A stretch of 64,000 nt of DNA, taken from NCBI GenBank assembly GCA_002435785.1, contig DIUC01000028.1, positions 3,375 to 67,374 on the forward strand, given 5' to 3'. The notes beneath the pieces were generated by a model. It saw nothing but the letters and a program-made list of their open reading frames with translations, was not told the DNA's origin and ran no database searches. Shown here piece after piece: positions 7,539 to 16,009 of the stretch; position 1 is the first letter of the stretch, and the number at the start of each line of letters is the position of its first letter. This stretch comes from Saprospiraceae bacterium UBA6168. Lineage in GTDB: Bacteria > Bacteroidota > Bacteroidia > Chitinophagales > Saprospiraceae. Made by a program: the position numbers and the translations under genes.

Positions 7539-8855
7539 ATGCCATTGCTCATCATATCACTCGGGATTCTTGCCTTGCTGGTGCTCATTTTGGGCTTTCG
7601 GGTAAATGCGTTTTTGGCATTGTTGCTCGTATCGCTGGGGGTTGGCATGGGCATGGGCCTGTCGCCCATCGAGAGCCTCGCCGCCATGCAAAAAGGCGTG
7701 GGAAGTACCTTGGGCAGTCTGGCATTCATCCTTGGCTTGGGCGCTATGCTCGGCGGACTGATTGCCGAGAGCGGCGCTGCGCAGGTGATTTCCCGACGGC
7801 TAACAAGCGGTTTTGGTGTTAAGAACATTGCCTGGGCCATGATGCTCACGGGCTTCATCGTGGGCATCCCCATGTTTTACAGCGTGGCCTTTTTGATGGT
7901 GCTGCCCATCATTTTTGCAATGGCCAAAGAGACCAAATTGCCCATTTTGTACATCGGATTGCCCATCATCGCCTCGCTATCCGTGACGCATGGCTTCCTG
8001 CCCCCGCACCCTGCACCCACTGCCATTGTTGAGTTTTACGGGGCCAATATCCAGTTAACCCTGATTTACGGCCTGCTCCTCGCCGTCCCGACAGTCATAC
8101 TCGCAGGGGTTGTTTTCGGCAAGACCATGCGCCATCTCGACGTGAAGCCCAACCTAAGACTCTTTAAATCCGTGGAACTGCCACCGGAGCAGCTGCCGTC
8201 TTTTGCCCTATCGGTCATCATCGCATTGATACCAGTGCTACTGATGGGGCTTGCTGGCATTGGTCAATTATTTTTGGAAAAAGAAAGCCAGTTCAACAAG
8301 GCGTTGCAGTTCATTGGCGACCCGATTATGTCCCTTTTTATCGCCGTTTTTGTGGCAGTTTTTACCTTTGGCCGCAAGTCCGAAAAAAGCTTCGGGCAAA
8401 CGATGGACGGCTTGGCAGAACACGTAAAGCCCATCGCCATGATAATGCTGGTGATAGCTGGGGGTGGGGCCTTCAAGGAGGTCTTGGTGTCCAGCGGCAC
8501 CAGCGAGTACATCGTCCACCTAATGAAGGACGTGACCCTTTCCCCGCTCATCATGGCTTGGACGGTAGCGGCCATCCTCCGCATAGCACTTGGCTCCGCA
8601 ACGGTGGCCGCCATGACCGCAGCGGGCATCATGCAGCCGATGGTGGCACTTGGCACCGTCAGCCCAGAATTGTTGGTGCTGGCCACGGGCGCCGGATCGC
8701 TCACATGCTCCCAGGTAAATGACACCGGCTTTTGGATGTTCAAGGAATATTTCAACCTCACCATCGTGCAAACACTCAAGTCCTGGACGGTCATGGAAAC
8801 GATTGTCTCCATCGTCGGACTGGCTGGCTGCTTGCTTTTGGATATGATTATTTGA
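7539..8855 (+). CDS. gntP: GntP-family gluconate permease
   Basis: The 438-residue product is a polytopic inner-membrane protein with about 12 hydrophobic segments. GntP features include FILGLGAMLGGLIAESGAAQ near residues 60-80, the motif FLPPHPAPTA near 150-160 that follows ITHG-like SVTHG, and a C-terminal GSLTCSQVNDTGFW. It is expected to import gluconate or a related sugar acid with protons. ATG 7539 starts the first membrane helix; the frame continues 56 codons upstream through the terminator, which is clearly not coding. A 6-phosphogluconate dehydrogenase follows 88 bp later, supporting a gluconate role. A gluconate kinase is not in view. Confidence 0.88.
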   Translation: MPLLIISLGILALLVLILGFRVNAFLALLLVSLGVGMGMGLSPIESLAAMQKGVGSTLGSLAFILGLGAMLGGLIAESGAAQVISRRLTSGFGVKNIAWAMMLTGFIVGIPMFYSVAFLMVLPIIFAMAKETKLPILYIGLPIIASLSVTHGFLPPHPAPTAIVEFYGANIQLTLIYGLLLAVPTVILAGVVFGKTMRHLDVKPNLRLFKSVELPPEQLPSFALSVIIALIPVLLMGLAGIGQLFLEKESQFNKALQFIGDPIMSLFIAVFVAVFTFGRKSEKSFGQTMDGLAEHVKPIAMIMLVIAGGGAFKEVLVSSGTSEYIVHLMKDVTLSPLIMAWTVAAILRIALGSATVAAMTAAGIMQPMVALGTVSPELLVLATGAGSLTCSQVNDTGFWMFKEYFNLTIVQTLKSWTVMETIVSIVGLAGCLLLDMII

Positions 8856-8858
8856 AAA

Positions 8859-8938
8859 GGGTTGAGATGGTTGAGATGGTTTAGAGGGTTTAGCTTGCCC
8901 ATCTCAACCCCCTCAACCCCCTCAACCATCTCAACCAT
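8859..8938. repeat. Word-type inverted repeat between gntP and gnd
   Basis: The left arm (8859-8891) is built from GGTTGAGAT and GGTTTAGAG words and the right arm (8899-8938) from CATCTCAACC and CCCTCAACC words. The pyrimidine-rich right arm ends five bases before the gnd ATG. The arms pair imperfectly over about 30 bases. Confidence 0.8.
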
Positions 8939-8943
8939 TCTAT

Positions 8944-9843
8944 ATGACCATAGGCTTAATCGGACTTGGAAAAATGGGCTTCCCGCTTGCCCAAAACATG
9001 CTGCGGAACAAATTTACCGTCGTGGCATTCGACATTGACGAGGCCAACCGCAAGCGTTCCGCTGAGGTGGGAATCGTGACCACCAGCAGCATTCAGGCAG
9101 TGGCGATGCACCTGCCGTCGCCCCGCATCGTATGGAGCATGGTGCCAGCGGGCGAGGCCACGGAGTCGGTGCTGTCGCAATTGGCCGTGCTGCTCACGCC
9201 CGGCGACATCGTGATTGACGGCGGCAATTCCAACTACAAGGACAGCCTGCGCCGACATGCCGTTTTTCAGGAAAAAGGAATCAAAATGCTCGACTGTGGC
9301 ACCAGCGGCGGCATCAGCGGCGCACTCAATGGCGCTTGCACCATGATTGGGGGCGACCGGGATGCTTACGAAACCTGCAAGCCCTTTTTTGATGCCCTTT
9401 CTGTGGAAAACGGCAGCCTTTACGTCGGTGCGGCGGGCAGCGGTCACTTCACCAAAATGGTGCACAACGGCATAGAATACGGCATGATGCAGGCTATTGC
9501 CGAAGGCTTCGAAGTGCTGAACAAAAGCCCGTTTGACGTGGACTTTGAAGCAGTGGCAAAGGTTTGGAACCACGGCTCCGTGGTGCGCAGTTGGTTGATG
9601 GAGCTGTCGCAAAATGCCTTTAGCAAAGACCCCAACCTGTCCGCAATCAAGGGTGTGATGCACTCCAGCGGTGAAGGTAAATGGACGATAGAAACGGCGC
9701 TTGAACTGGGCGTGCCGACGCCCGTCATCGCCTTGTCGTTGCTGATGCGCTTCCGGTCGCAAGAGGAAGACACGTTTTCGGGCAAGGTGGTGGCGGCGTT
9801 GCGCAATGAATTTGGCGGACATGCGGTGGAGAAGGCAAGGTGA
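8944..9843 (+). CDS. gnd: 6-phosphogluconate dehydrogenase (decarboxylating), short form
   Basis: The enzyme oxidises and decarboxylates 6-phosphogluconate to ribulose 5-phosphate. The 299-residue product has an N-terminal Rossmann site (IGLIGLGKMGFPLAQNM), the GGNSNYKDS motif, the catalytic segment LDCGTSGGISGALNGACTMIGG, and FTKMVHNGIEYGMMQAIAEG carrying the catalytic Lys and the HNGIEY signature. It is the short (about 300-residue) class, often NAD-dependent, rather than the 470-residue pentose-phosphate form. The permease upstream suggests both serve gluconate use. The cofactor preference is inference. Confidence 0.92.
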   Translation: MTIGLIGLGKMGFPLAQNMLRNKFTVVAFDIDEANRKRSAEVGIVTTSSIQAVAMHLPSPRIVWSMVPAGEATESVLSQLAVLLTPGDIVIDGGNSNYKDSLRRHAVFQEKGIKMLDCGTSGGISGALNGACTMIGGDRDAYETCKPFFDALSVENGSLYVGAAGSGHFTKMVHNGIEYGMMQAIAEGFEVLNKSPFDVDFEAVAKVWNHGSVVRSWLMELSQNAFSKDPNLSAIKGVMHSSGEGKWTIETALELGVPTPVIALSLLMRFRSQEEDTFSGKVVAALRNEFGGHAVEKAR

Positions 9844-9893
9844 CCAGGTTGTTTGGCCATCGCTCGCCGAAACCCAAAACAACTCAGATTGCT

Positions 9894-9901
9894 TATCTTT
9901 G
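9894..9901 (+). promoter_or_regulatory. Candidate -7 box before a long leader with hairpin
   Basis: TATCTTTG matches TAnnTTTG. It lies about 200 bases before the next ATG (10105), with a 14-bp hairpin starting 11 bases after it. No TTTG is seen at 19-21 bases upstream. If used, it would make a leader of about 195 nt. Confidence 0.35.
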
Positions 9902-9911
9902 CGTTGAAATC

Positions 9912-9942
9912 AATTGGCCTTGGATTAAATCCAAGGCCAATT
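9912..9942. repeat. Perfect 14-bp hairpin with TAA loop in the leader of the GNAT-nitrilase gene
   Basis: AATTGGCCTTGGAT and ATCCAAGGCCAATT flank a three-base loop, giving a near-perfect 31-base palindrome. No T-run follows on the plus strand, so it is not a classic terminator for gnd, whose stop is 70 bases upstream. Its core GATTAAATC also forms the centre of the palindrome before iscS. Confidence 0.75.
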
Positions 9943-10028
9943 TGTGTTTAACAACAAGAATTCATGAAAGTGGAAAGTTTGGAAGCAATACAGCGAGGAG
10001 AACTTGAACTATTTATTAAAGAGCAAAC

Positions 10029-10096
10029 GAGGTTTTGTTTGACAGTGCTTTTTGTGCAAAACCTCAAAACCCCAAAACCTCAATATCTCAACAACT
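10029..10096. repeat. Word-type inverted repeat before the GNAT-nitrilase gene
   Basis: GAGGTTTTG (10029-10037) pairs with CAAAACCTC (10057-10065). The right side continues as a run of CAAAACCTC, CAAAACC and TCTCAAC words up to about 10094, ten bases before the ATG at 10105. Confidence 0.6.
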
Positions 10097-10104
10097 AAAT
10101 AAAC

Positions 10105-11628
10105 ATGGAGCTGATACAAAAAATAGAACTGGAACTTCTGAATAAATCGGATTACCAGGCATTAAAAGAAGCGATGATTGAGGCATACCCAAACCTGCCA
10201 GAGCCAGCTTGGGACAAAAAGCAAATCAACACGCTAATCAATAAATTTCCAGAGGGCCAGATTGTGCTCAAGGTAAATGGACATATAGCCGCTTGTGCCT
10301 TGTCCATTATCGTGGACTACAACCAGTTTTCCCATTCGCACACCTACAAAAAAATAACCGGGGATTATACCTTCAACACCCACGACGATGAAGGCAATAT
10401 ACTCTACGGGATTGATGTTTTTGTGCGCCCAATGTACCGGGGCCACCGGCTCGGACGTCGTTTGTACGAATATAGGAAGGAGCTTTGCGAAAAACTAAAC
10501 CTGGAGGGCATTGTATTTGGTGGGCGTATGCCGAATTACCACCAATATGCCGATGAAATGACCCCAAAGCAATACATCGAGAAGGTGAAAACCCGTGAGA
10601 TACACGACCCCGTGCTCGATTTTCAATTCTCCAATGATTTTCACGTTACCAAACTCATGAAAGGGTACCTCGAAGGCGACGATGCCTCGCAGGAGTTTGC
10701 CGCCATGATGAAATGGAACAATATCTATTACGAAGTACCCACAAAAAACATCAATGTCTCAAAAACCATCGTTCGCCTCGGCCTAATACAGTGGCAAATG
10801 CGCTCATATAGTGGCGTAAAGGAACTGATGGAGCAGGCGGAGTATTTCGTGGATGCACTGAGCGCTTATAAAAGCGATTTTGCGCTGTTCCCAGAGTTTT
10901 TCAATGCGCCGTTAATGTCTGCCTATAATAAATTGACGGAGGCAGAGGCCATTCGAAAATTGGCGGAATTCACCCAGCCGCTTATACAGGAGTTTAGCAA
11001 GCTCTCTATATCCTATAATATCAATATCATCACCGGGAGTATGCCTGAATTGGTGGATGGCGTATTATACAACGCCGGCTACCTTTGCAAGCGGAATGGT
11101 ACGGTGGAACGCTTCGAGAAAATCCACGTAACCCCCGATGAGGAGCGGATATGGGGGATGAAAGGCGGGAACCAAATCCGCACTTTTGACACAGATTGCG
11201 GCAAAATCGGCATACTTATCTGCTACGACGTGGAATTTCCAGAACTCAGCCGCTTAATGGCATTGGAAGGCATGAGCATCCTTTTCGTGCCCTTCCTCAC
11301 CGATACGCAGCACGGCTTTTCACGGGTGCGCTATACTGCGCAGGCAAGGGCCATCGAGAACGAATGTTATGTGGCCATTGCGGGCAGCATCGGCAATATA
11401 CCAAAGGTCCACAATATGGATATGCACTATGCTGAGAGTATGGTTTTTAGTCCCTGTGATTTTTCCTTTCCAGCCAGCGGAATTGTATCCAGCGCCACGC
11501 CCAATACGGAAATGGTGCTTATATCCGACGTGGATATTGACATGCTAAAAGAACTTCACAATTATGGTACGGTAAAAAACCTAAAGGACAGGCGGACAGA
11601 CTTGTATAAGTTGAAAAAGATGAGGTGA
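10105..11628 (+). CDS. GNAT acetyltransferase fused to a carbon-nitrogen hydrolase (nitrilase superfamily)
   Basis: The 507-residue product joins two enzymes. Residues 1-215 form a GNAT-type domain with acetyl-CoA motif RPMYRGHRLGRRLYEYR near 108-124. Residues 222-507 form a nitrilase-superfamily amidohydrolase whose catalytic triad is visible as Glu264 (LFPEFF), Lys339 (FEKIHVTP) and Cys373 (ILICYDVEFPE). The same architecture is known in other bacteria and annotated as a bifunctional GNAT/carbon-nitrogen hydrolase; its substrate is not established to my knowledge. The gene stands alone after a structured leader and ends in a two-way terminator. Its DNA looks somewhat more AT-rich than the neighbours. 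Confidence 0.88.
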   Translation: MELIQKIELELLNKSDYQALKEAMIEAYPNLPEPAWDKKQINTLINKFPEGQIVLKVNGHIAACALSIIVDYNQFSHSHTYKKITGDYTFNTHDDEGNILYGIDVFVRPMYRGHRLGRRLYEYRKELCEKLNLEGIVFGGRMPNYHQYADEMTPKQYIEKVKTREIHDPVLDFQFSNDFHVTKLMKGYLEGDDASQEFAAMMKWNNIYYEVPTKNINVSKTIVRLGLIQWQMRSYSGVKELMEQAEYFVDALSAYKSDFALFPEFFNAPLMSAYNKLTEAEAIRKLAEFTQPLIQEFSKLSISYNINIITGSMPELVDGVLYNAGYLCKRNGTVERFEKIHVTPDEERIWGMKGGNQIRTFDTDCGKIGILICYDVEFPELSRLMALEGMSILFVPFLTDTQHGFSRVRYTAQARAIENECYVAIAGSIGNIPKVHNMDMHYAESMVFSPCDFSFPASGIVSSATPNTEMVLISDVDIDMLKELHNYGTVKNLKDRRTDLYKLKKMR

Positions 11629-11636
11629 CAAAGACA

Positions 11637-11667
11637 CGATTACTAAACCTTCACGGTTTAGTAATCG
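11637..11667. terminator. Two-way terminator hairpin overlapping the pentapeptide gene stop
   Basis: CGATTACTAAACC (11637-11649) pairs perfectly with GGTTTAGTAATCG (11655-11667) around a five-base loop. It lies between two convergent genes, nine bases after the GNAT-nitrilase stop, and contains the TAA stop of the pentapeptide gene (11658-11660, minus strand). The right arm is shared with 726-737. Confidence 0.65.
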
Positions 11668-13214
11668 TACCCACACCCATCCTCCAGCATTTTCAGCAAC
11701 TTTTTATCATAGCGCAGTACCACAGGCGCTTGATCTGTATTCGGAAAAACCTCGGACAACACCTGTTGTTTGGGGTGATACTGCACCCATGCCACCGTGC
11801 TGGCCACGTCCCTTTGTTCGGAGCTGAGGCGGTACAGCCAGACCGAGTCCTTGGCGATGTCGAGGTCGTCCATGCCGAAGGGGTTTTTGGTGGGGTACAG
11901 GGAGAGGGAATAGCCGTTTTTCCGGGCATTAAATTGTAGGTTTTTAATCCGGTCGTTGCTCTGTACGATGGCTTCCACGGCGAGGTTGCAGCTTTGCATT
12001 TGCGCCAGCTCAGAGTTGGGGTCGAGGCGCAGGGCATACACAGAATCCATGACAAAGCCCTTTTTGCGCAGCTCCAAGTTGGGAAAATAAATGTCCCGCA
12101 CATAGCGCAGGCCCTTCACGTCCAAAAACTTTAGGCTGTCAATCCAGCCGAGGGAGTGAAAATAGCAGCCCTCAAGGTTCACGTCCACGAGGGAGGCATT
12201 TTGCAGCTTCACGTTTTCGAGGTTAGTGCCGGAGAAGTCGCCTTCGAGGTAAATCTGACGGAGGTCGGCGTTGCTGAGGTCGCCCTCCAGCATCACGATG
12301 TTCTCCATGCGGCTCTCCCGGAGGTTGGCGCCGGAGAGGTTGATGCCGCTCATCAGGGTATTGCGGAAGGTAGCCTGTTCGAGCCAAGCGTTGGAGAGGT
12401 CGGCGCCTTGCAGGTCGGCGAAGTTGAAGTTGGCTTTCGAGAACGAGGAGTTGGCCAACTGTGCGCCCCGCAGGTAGGCTTCCGAAAAATTGGCTTCCCG
12501 TAAGTCGGCGTAGTTGAAATTGGCACGGGCGTAAATCTTGTCGTAGGTTCCTTGGTCGAGGTCGCTGTTCACGAGCATAAAGAGCAGTTGCCCACGTTCC
12601 GGGCTTAGTTGGCGAGGGGTCAGCGAGTCGTTTTCCAAGTAGCGATAGGGCCGCATGGACTGGCTGAGGGACACGATTCGCCCTATCAAAGGGTCGCTTA
12701 AACGGCGCTGTGGATTGCTCCGCAACTCAAGGTCGAGCTTGTCCATGATATTGCTCATAAAAAAGACCAAAGAGCTGCGGCGGTTGCCCTCTTCGAGGTT
12801 TATTTGCTGGTCGAGCCGTTGGTTTTGACGGCCAATCAGGCCGTTTTGGGTATCCAACTTGTCGTTTTGGCGGTTCAAGATGGTCGTTTGAACGATGAGA
12901 ATAAGCAGCGGGGCTATGGCCATGACAATAGCAAAAGTGCCAATCCTCGTGATGCGCCAGATGGTATGGGTCATGATTTCGGCAAGGGTGTCTCTGGACA
13001 CTTTGCCTTCCGGCAATTCTTCTAGCAGTTGCCTAAAGCTCTTTTTCAACCCCTTGCCCACCATGAGCCGGGTAGAGGATTCCGTGACCAATTTGCGGAC
13101 GGTCTTGCCGGAACCCTGCACGGCCTTTCGGGCTTCGAGTTCTGCCTTCAGGCGCAGGTTTTCGAGTTCGAGCTGTTGGAGGCGGGTTTTTGCGTCGTCA
13201 GATGGTTCGTTCAT
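11658..13214 (-). CDS. Membrane-anchored pentapeptide-repeat protein
   Basis: The 518-residue product begins with a coiled-coil (about residues 8-30, LQQLELENLRLKAELEARK), then one membrane helix near 92-112 (GTFAIVMAIAPLLILIVQTTI), another coiled-coil rich in RQND/QNGLIGRQNQRL, and pentapeptide repeats from about 230 to 345 (A-D/N-L-R/S/Q-x units such as ADLREANFSEAYLRGAQL). Pentapeptide repeats fold as a square beta-helix. The final 150 residues show no recognisable motif. There is no signal peptide, so the repeat part may face either side. Function is unknown; a scaffold role is a guess. The stop codon is in a hairpin shared with the convergent gene. Confidence 0.75.
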   Translation of the reverse strand: MNEPSDDAKTRLQQLELENLRLKAELEARKAVQGSGKTVRKLVTESSTRLMVGKGLKKSFRQLLEELPEGKVSRDTLAEIMTHTIWRITRIGTFAIVMAIAPLLILIVQTTILNRQNDKLDTQNGLIGRQNQRLDQQINLEEGNRRSSLVFFMSNIMDKLDLELRSNPQRRLSDPLIGRIVSLSQSMRPYRYLENDSLTPRQLSPERGQLLFMLVNSDLDQGTYDKIYARANFNYADLREANFSEAYLRGAQLANSSFSKANFNFADLQGADLSNAWLEQATFRNTLMSGINLSGANLRESRMENIVMLEGDLSNADLRQIYLEGDFSGTNLENVKLQNASLVDVNLEGCYFHSLGWIDSLKFLDVKGLRYVRDIYFPNLELRKKGFVMDSVYALRLDPNSELAQMQSCNLAVEAIVQSNDRIKNLQFNARKNGYSLSLYPTKNPFGMDDLDIAKDSVWLYRLSSEQRDVASTVAWVQYHPKQQVLSEVFPNTDQAPVVLRYDKKLLKMLEDGCGYDY

Positions 13215-13356
13215 GTGGCTGGATATTGGTTTGACAATTGCGGTGCTTCAATGAGGTTGTAAACTTAAATAAAAGCTGGAAACAGTGGTATCTCGCTTCG
13301 CAATACTTGTGATTGAACCAGCCATTGTGCAACCTAATCCTATCCATGAAATCTTT

Positions 13357-13364
13357 TATCTTTG
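13357..13364 (+). promoter_or_regulatory. Candidate -7 box upstream of the M1 peptidase gene
   Basis: TATCTTTG matches TAnnTTTG and lies 27 bases before the ATG at 13392. The nearest TTG upstream is 29 bases away, too far for a standard -33 element. Confidence 0.4.
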
Positions 13365-13391
13365 CCAAGTTTCAAAATTAAAAACAGTTCG

Positions 13392-15269
13392 ATGCAGCAC
13401 AAAGCAATCCTTTTTCTATTCCTCTTTTTTGCCTTCAAAACCACCCTCACTGCTCAGCCCGACCGCTGGCAGCAACGGGTGGAATACCGTATGGACATTG
13501 ACATGGACGTGTCCAAGCACCAGTTCAAAGGCAAACAACAACTCAAATACACCAACAACTCCCCGGACGAACTCGACCGGGTGTTTTTTCACCTTTATTT
13601 CAATGCCTTTCAGCCGGGGAGCAATATGGATGTGCGCAGCCTCAACCTCCCCGACCCCGACCCACGGGTAAAGGACCGCATCAGCAAGCTAAAGCCGGAC
13701 GAGTATGGTTGGCACAAAATCAGTTCCCTGAAAATGGATGGCAAGCCGTGCAAGTTCGAGGTGAACGAGACCATCTTGGAGGTGGAGTTGCCGAAGGGCA
13801 TCCAACCCAATTCATCGGTAGAGTTCGAGATGGAGTTCACGTCGCAGGTTCCCGTCCAAATCCGCCGCTCTGGTCGCAACAGCAAGGACGGCATTGATTA
13901 CAGCATGGCCCAATGGTACCCTAAAATATGCGAGTACGACTACCAAGGTTGGCATGCAAACCCTTATGTGGCCAGGGAGTTCTATGGCGTTTGGGGCGAC
14001 TTTGACGTAAAAATCACCATTGACCGAAAATATATCCTCGGTGCCAGCGGCATCCTCCAAAATGGCGGCAATATTGGCTACGGCTATGAGCCAGAGGGCA
14101 CCGCCGTCCGGCCAGAAAAGGGCGACAAGTTCACTTGGCATTGGCGGGCCGAAAACGTCCACGACTTCGCTTGGACTGCCGACCCCGACTACAAGCACGT
14201 GGTGCTGCGCCGAAAGGATGGCCTCGTTTTCCATTTTCTTTATCAGGACAAAGTAGAAACCCGCAAGACTTGGGAGGCTGCCCCTGCCCAAATGGACAAG
14301 GCATTTGATTTCATCAACAAGAACTTTGGGCAATATCCCTACAAATCCTACGCCTTCTTAGAAGGTGGGGATGGCGGCATGGAATACCCAATGGCTACCT
14401 TGTTGGCGGGCAAAGCGGGCATTGGCACTTTCATTCACGAGGCCATTCACGCTTGGTACTATGGGCTGCTTGGCAGCAATGAGAGCCTCTATGGTTGGAT
14501 GGACGAGGGATTTACGGAGTATGCCACCGCCGAGGTAGAGAACTACCTGAAAAAGGAGCGCCTGCTGGGCGGTGAGCCAGAATCCAATTCCCATCTTGAA
14601 GCCAACGAAACGATGATTCGCTTCAACAAATCTGGCAGGGAGGAGGCGTTGTCCATCCATGCCGACCATTTCACCAACAACTCCGCATACAGCGTGGGCG
14701 CCTATGTGAAGGGCCATGTGCTGCTGCACCAATTGCAGTACATCATGGGCAAACCCGTGTTTGATAAGGCGATGTTGACCTATTTTGATACCTGGAAGTT
14801 TAAGCACCCGAACCCCAACGATTTCATCCGGGTGATGGAAAAGGAGTCCGGCTTGGAGTTGGATTGGTTCAAGGAGTATTTTGTCTATACCACCCGGACC
14901 ATTGACTATGGCATAAAAACTGTGGAAAAAGCAAACCGCAAGGAAACCCGAGTCGTGCTGGAGCGCAAGGGCCTCATGCCCATGCCCTTGGACATCACCG
15001 TGACTTACAAAGACGGCAAAAAACAGGTCTTCAACCTCCCGCTCGATATTATGCGAGGCGCAAAGAAAGGCACGGAATTCACCGGCGACAAATACACCGT
15101 GTTGCCCGATTGGCGCTGGACGCACCCGACTTACGAGTTTACCCTCGATGAAAAGTACAGGAACATATCACGGGTGGAGATTGACGCTTCGCAACGGCTA
15201 TTGGATACCGACCGAGCTAATAATGCCTGGGGGAAGAAGCTGGATGAAAAGGAGGATGAGGAGGATTGA
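13392..15269 (+). CDS. M1-family metallopeptidase, exported
   Basis: The 625-residue product starts with a signal peptide (MQHKAILFLFLFFAFKTTLTA). The zinc site is HEAIH near residue 350, with the third ligand Glu in GWMDEGFTEYATAE 19 residues on, matching the gluzincin pattern HExxH-x18-E. Upstream, GGDGGMEYPMATLLAG corresponds to the GxMEN exopeptidase motif with Tyr in place of Asn, a common variant in Bacteroidota M1 peptidases. It likely trims peptides in the periplasm or at the cell surface. ATG 13392 begins the signal peptide. The gene ends exactly where a word-type inverted repeat begins. Confidence 0.9.
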   Translation: MQHKAILFLFLFFAFKTTLTAQPDRWQQRVEYRMDIDMDVSKHQFKGKQQLKYTNNSPDELDRVFFHLYFNAFQPGSNMDVRSLNLPDPDPRVKDRISKLKPDEYGWHKISSLKMDGKPCKFEVNETILEVELPKGIQPNSSVEFEMEFTSQVPVQIRRSGRNSKDGIDYSMAQWYPKICEYDYQGWHANPYVAREFYGVWGDFDVKITIDRKYILGASGILQNGGNIGYGYEPEGTAVRPEKGDKFTWHWRAENVHDFAWTADPDYKHVVLRRKDGLVFHFLYQDKVETRKTWEAAPAQMDKAFDFINKNFGQYPYKSYAFLEGGDGGMEYPMATLLAGKAGIGTFIHEAIHAWYYGLLGSNESLYGWMDEGFTEYATAEVENYLKKERLLGGEPESNSHLEANETMIRFNKSGREEALSIHADHFTNNSAYSVGAYVKGHVLLHQLQYIMGKPVFDKAMLTYFDTWKFKHPNPNDFIRVMEKESGLELDWFKEYFVYTTRTIDYGIKTVEKANRKETRVVLERKGLMPMPLDITVTYKDGKKQVFNLPLDIMRGAKKGTEFTGDKYTVLPDWRWTHPTYEFTLDEKYRNISRVEIDASQRLLDTDRANNAWGKKLDEKEDEED

Positions 15270-15270
15270 T

Positions 15271-15346
15271 TGGAATGGAAAATGGAGAATTGGAAATAGG
15301 TGTAAGCATAGGAAATTTTTCAATTCTCCATTTTCAATTCTCCATT
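15271..15346. repeat. Word-type inverted repeat between the convergent M1 and DinB genes
   Basis: The left arm (15274-15296) consists of AATGGAAAATGGAGAATTGG words and the right arm (15316-15346) of CAATTCTCCATTTT words. The right arm runs into the DinB gene and encodes its last residues (Met-Glu-Asn-stop). It may act as a transcription stop between the two genes. Confidence 0.8.
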
Positions 15347-15849
15347 ACGATTTTAACATGCCCCAAATGATGCTCACCATGCCAAGCGTAAAGCGCCGTC
15401 ATGGTATCCATGCTGTAAACCTTGCCGTATTGTGGATGAACATAGGTGCGTTGGAAATCGGCTTCGCTCATGTTGCGCAGCAGGTACACCCATCTGAAAT
15501 GAAGCCATCGCAATATCTCCAATGAATGGACGATGGGCAGGTTCGAATCTGGTAGTTTGGCCCAAGCGCCCTCATCGTATGGCTTTATGGTCGGCGCATC
15601 TTCCGTCAAAGCAAGGTGGAGGCGGCAATAAGCATTGATATGGCTGTCCGCCACATGATGGACGACCTGCCTCACTGTCCATCCGTCGGGGCGATAGGGC
15701 GTGTCAAGTTGAAGTTCAGTAATGCCAGCCAAAGCTGATTCGAGGCGCTGGGGTAGGGTAGCGATGGTGTTAATCCATGCCTGCCGCATTGCTGGAGTGA
15801 CGCTTTCAGGTGCAGTGAACCTGCCGATTGGGTATTTTAGATTTTCCAT
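15334..15849 (-). CDS. DinB/YfiT-family metal-dependent protein (putative bacillithiol S-transferase)
   Basis: The 171-residue product matches the YfiT branch of the DinB superfamily: YPIGRF at the N-terminus, DTPYRPDGWTVRQVVHHVADSH near residues 50-70, and AWHGEHHLGHV near the C-terminus. The His residues of HHVADSH and HGEHHLGH would form the metal site of the four-helix bundle. Members include BstA, which joins bacillithiol to electrophiles; the bshB1 gene at 26149 shows that the cell probably makes bacillithiol, so this role is reasonable but inferred. The C-terminus (MEN) and stop lie in the right arm of the inverted repeat. Confidence 0.82.
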   Translation of the reverse strand: MENLKYPIGRFTAPESVTPAMRQAWINTIATLPQRLESALAGITELQLDTPYRPDGWTVRQVVHHVADSHINAYCRLHLALTEDAPTIKPYDEGAWAKLPDSNLPIVHSLEILRWLHFRWVYLLRNMSEADFQRTYVHPQYGKVYSMDTMTALYAWHGEHHLGHVKIVMEN

Positions 15850-15893
15850 GCCGCAAGGTAGAAAAAGTCAGAAAGCGTCTTGTTGTTAGTTGA

Positions 15894-15935
15894 AATAAAA
15901 AGGGCTGCGCCATTCTTTCGACGGCACAGTCCCTT
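15894..15935 (-). terminator. Rho-independent terminator after the small lipoprotein gene
   Basis: On the minus strand, AAGGGACTGTGCC pairs with GGCGCAGCCCTTT (two mismatches), followed by a T-rich tail (TTTTTATTTC). It lies 75 bases beyond the stop of the lipoprotein gene at 16010. Confidence 0.65.
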
Positions 15936-16009
15936 AAAGCTGACTAACATTCTCACCAAGTCTTAAATTAATTCAAATAGCAGGTTGCGACGATTGGGGT
16001 TAAAACTAA

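Noticed and set aside
8956..9882. 308-residue frame on the minus strand
   Set aside because: Antisense to gnd, whose motifs are unambiguous; the His/Ala/Arg-rich content marks a shadow frame.
9852..9901. Complete -33/-7 promoter
   Set aside because: The TTTG at 9852-9855 is 38 bases from TATCTTTG, well outside the usual 19-21 spacing; only the -7 half is reported.
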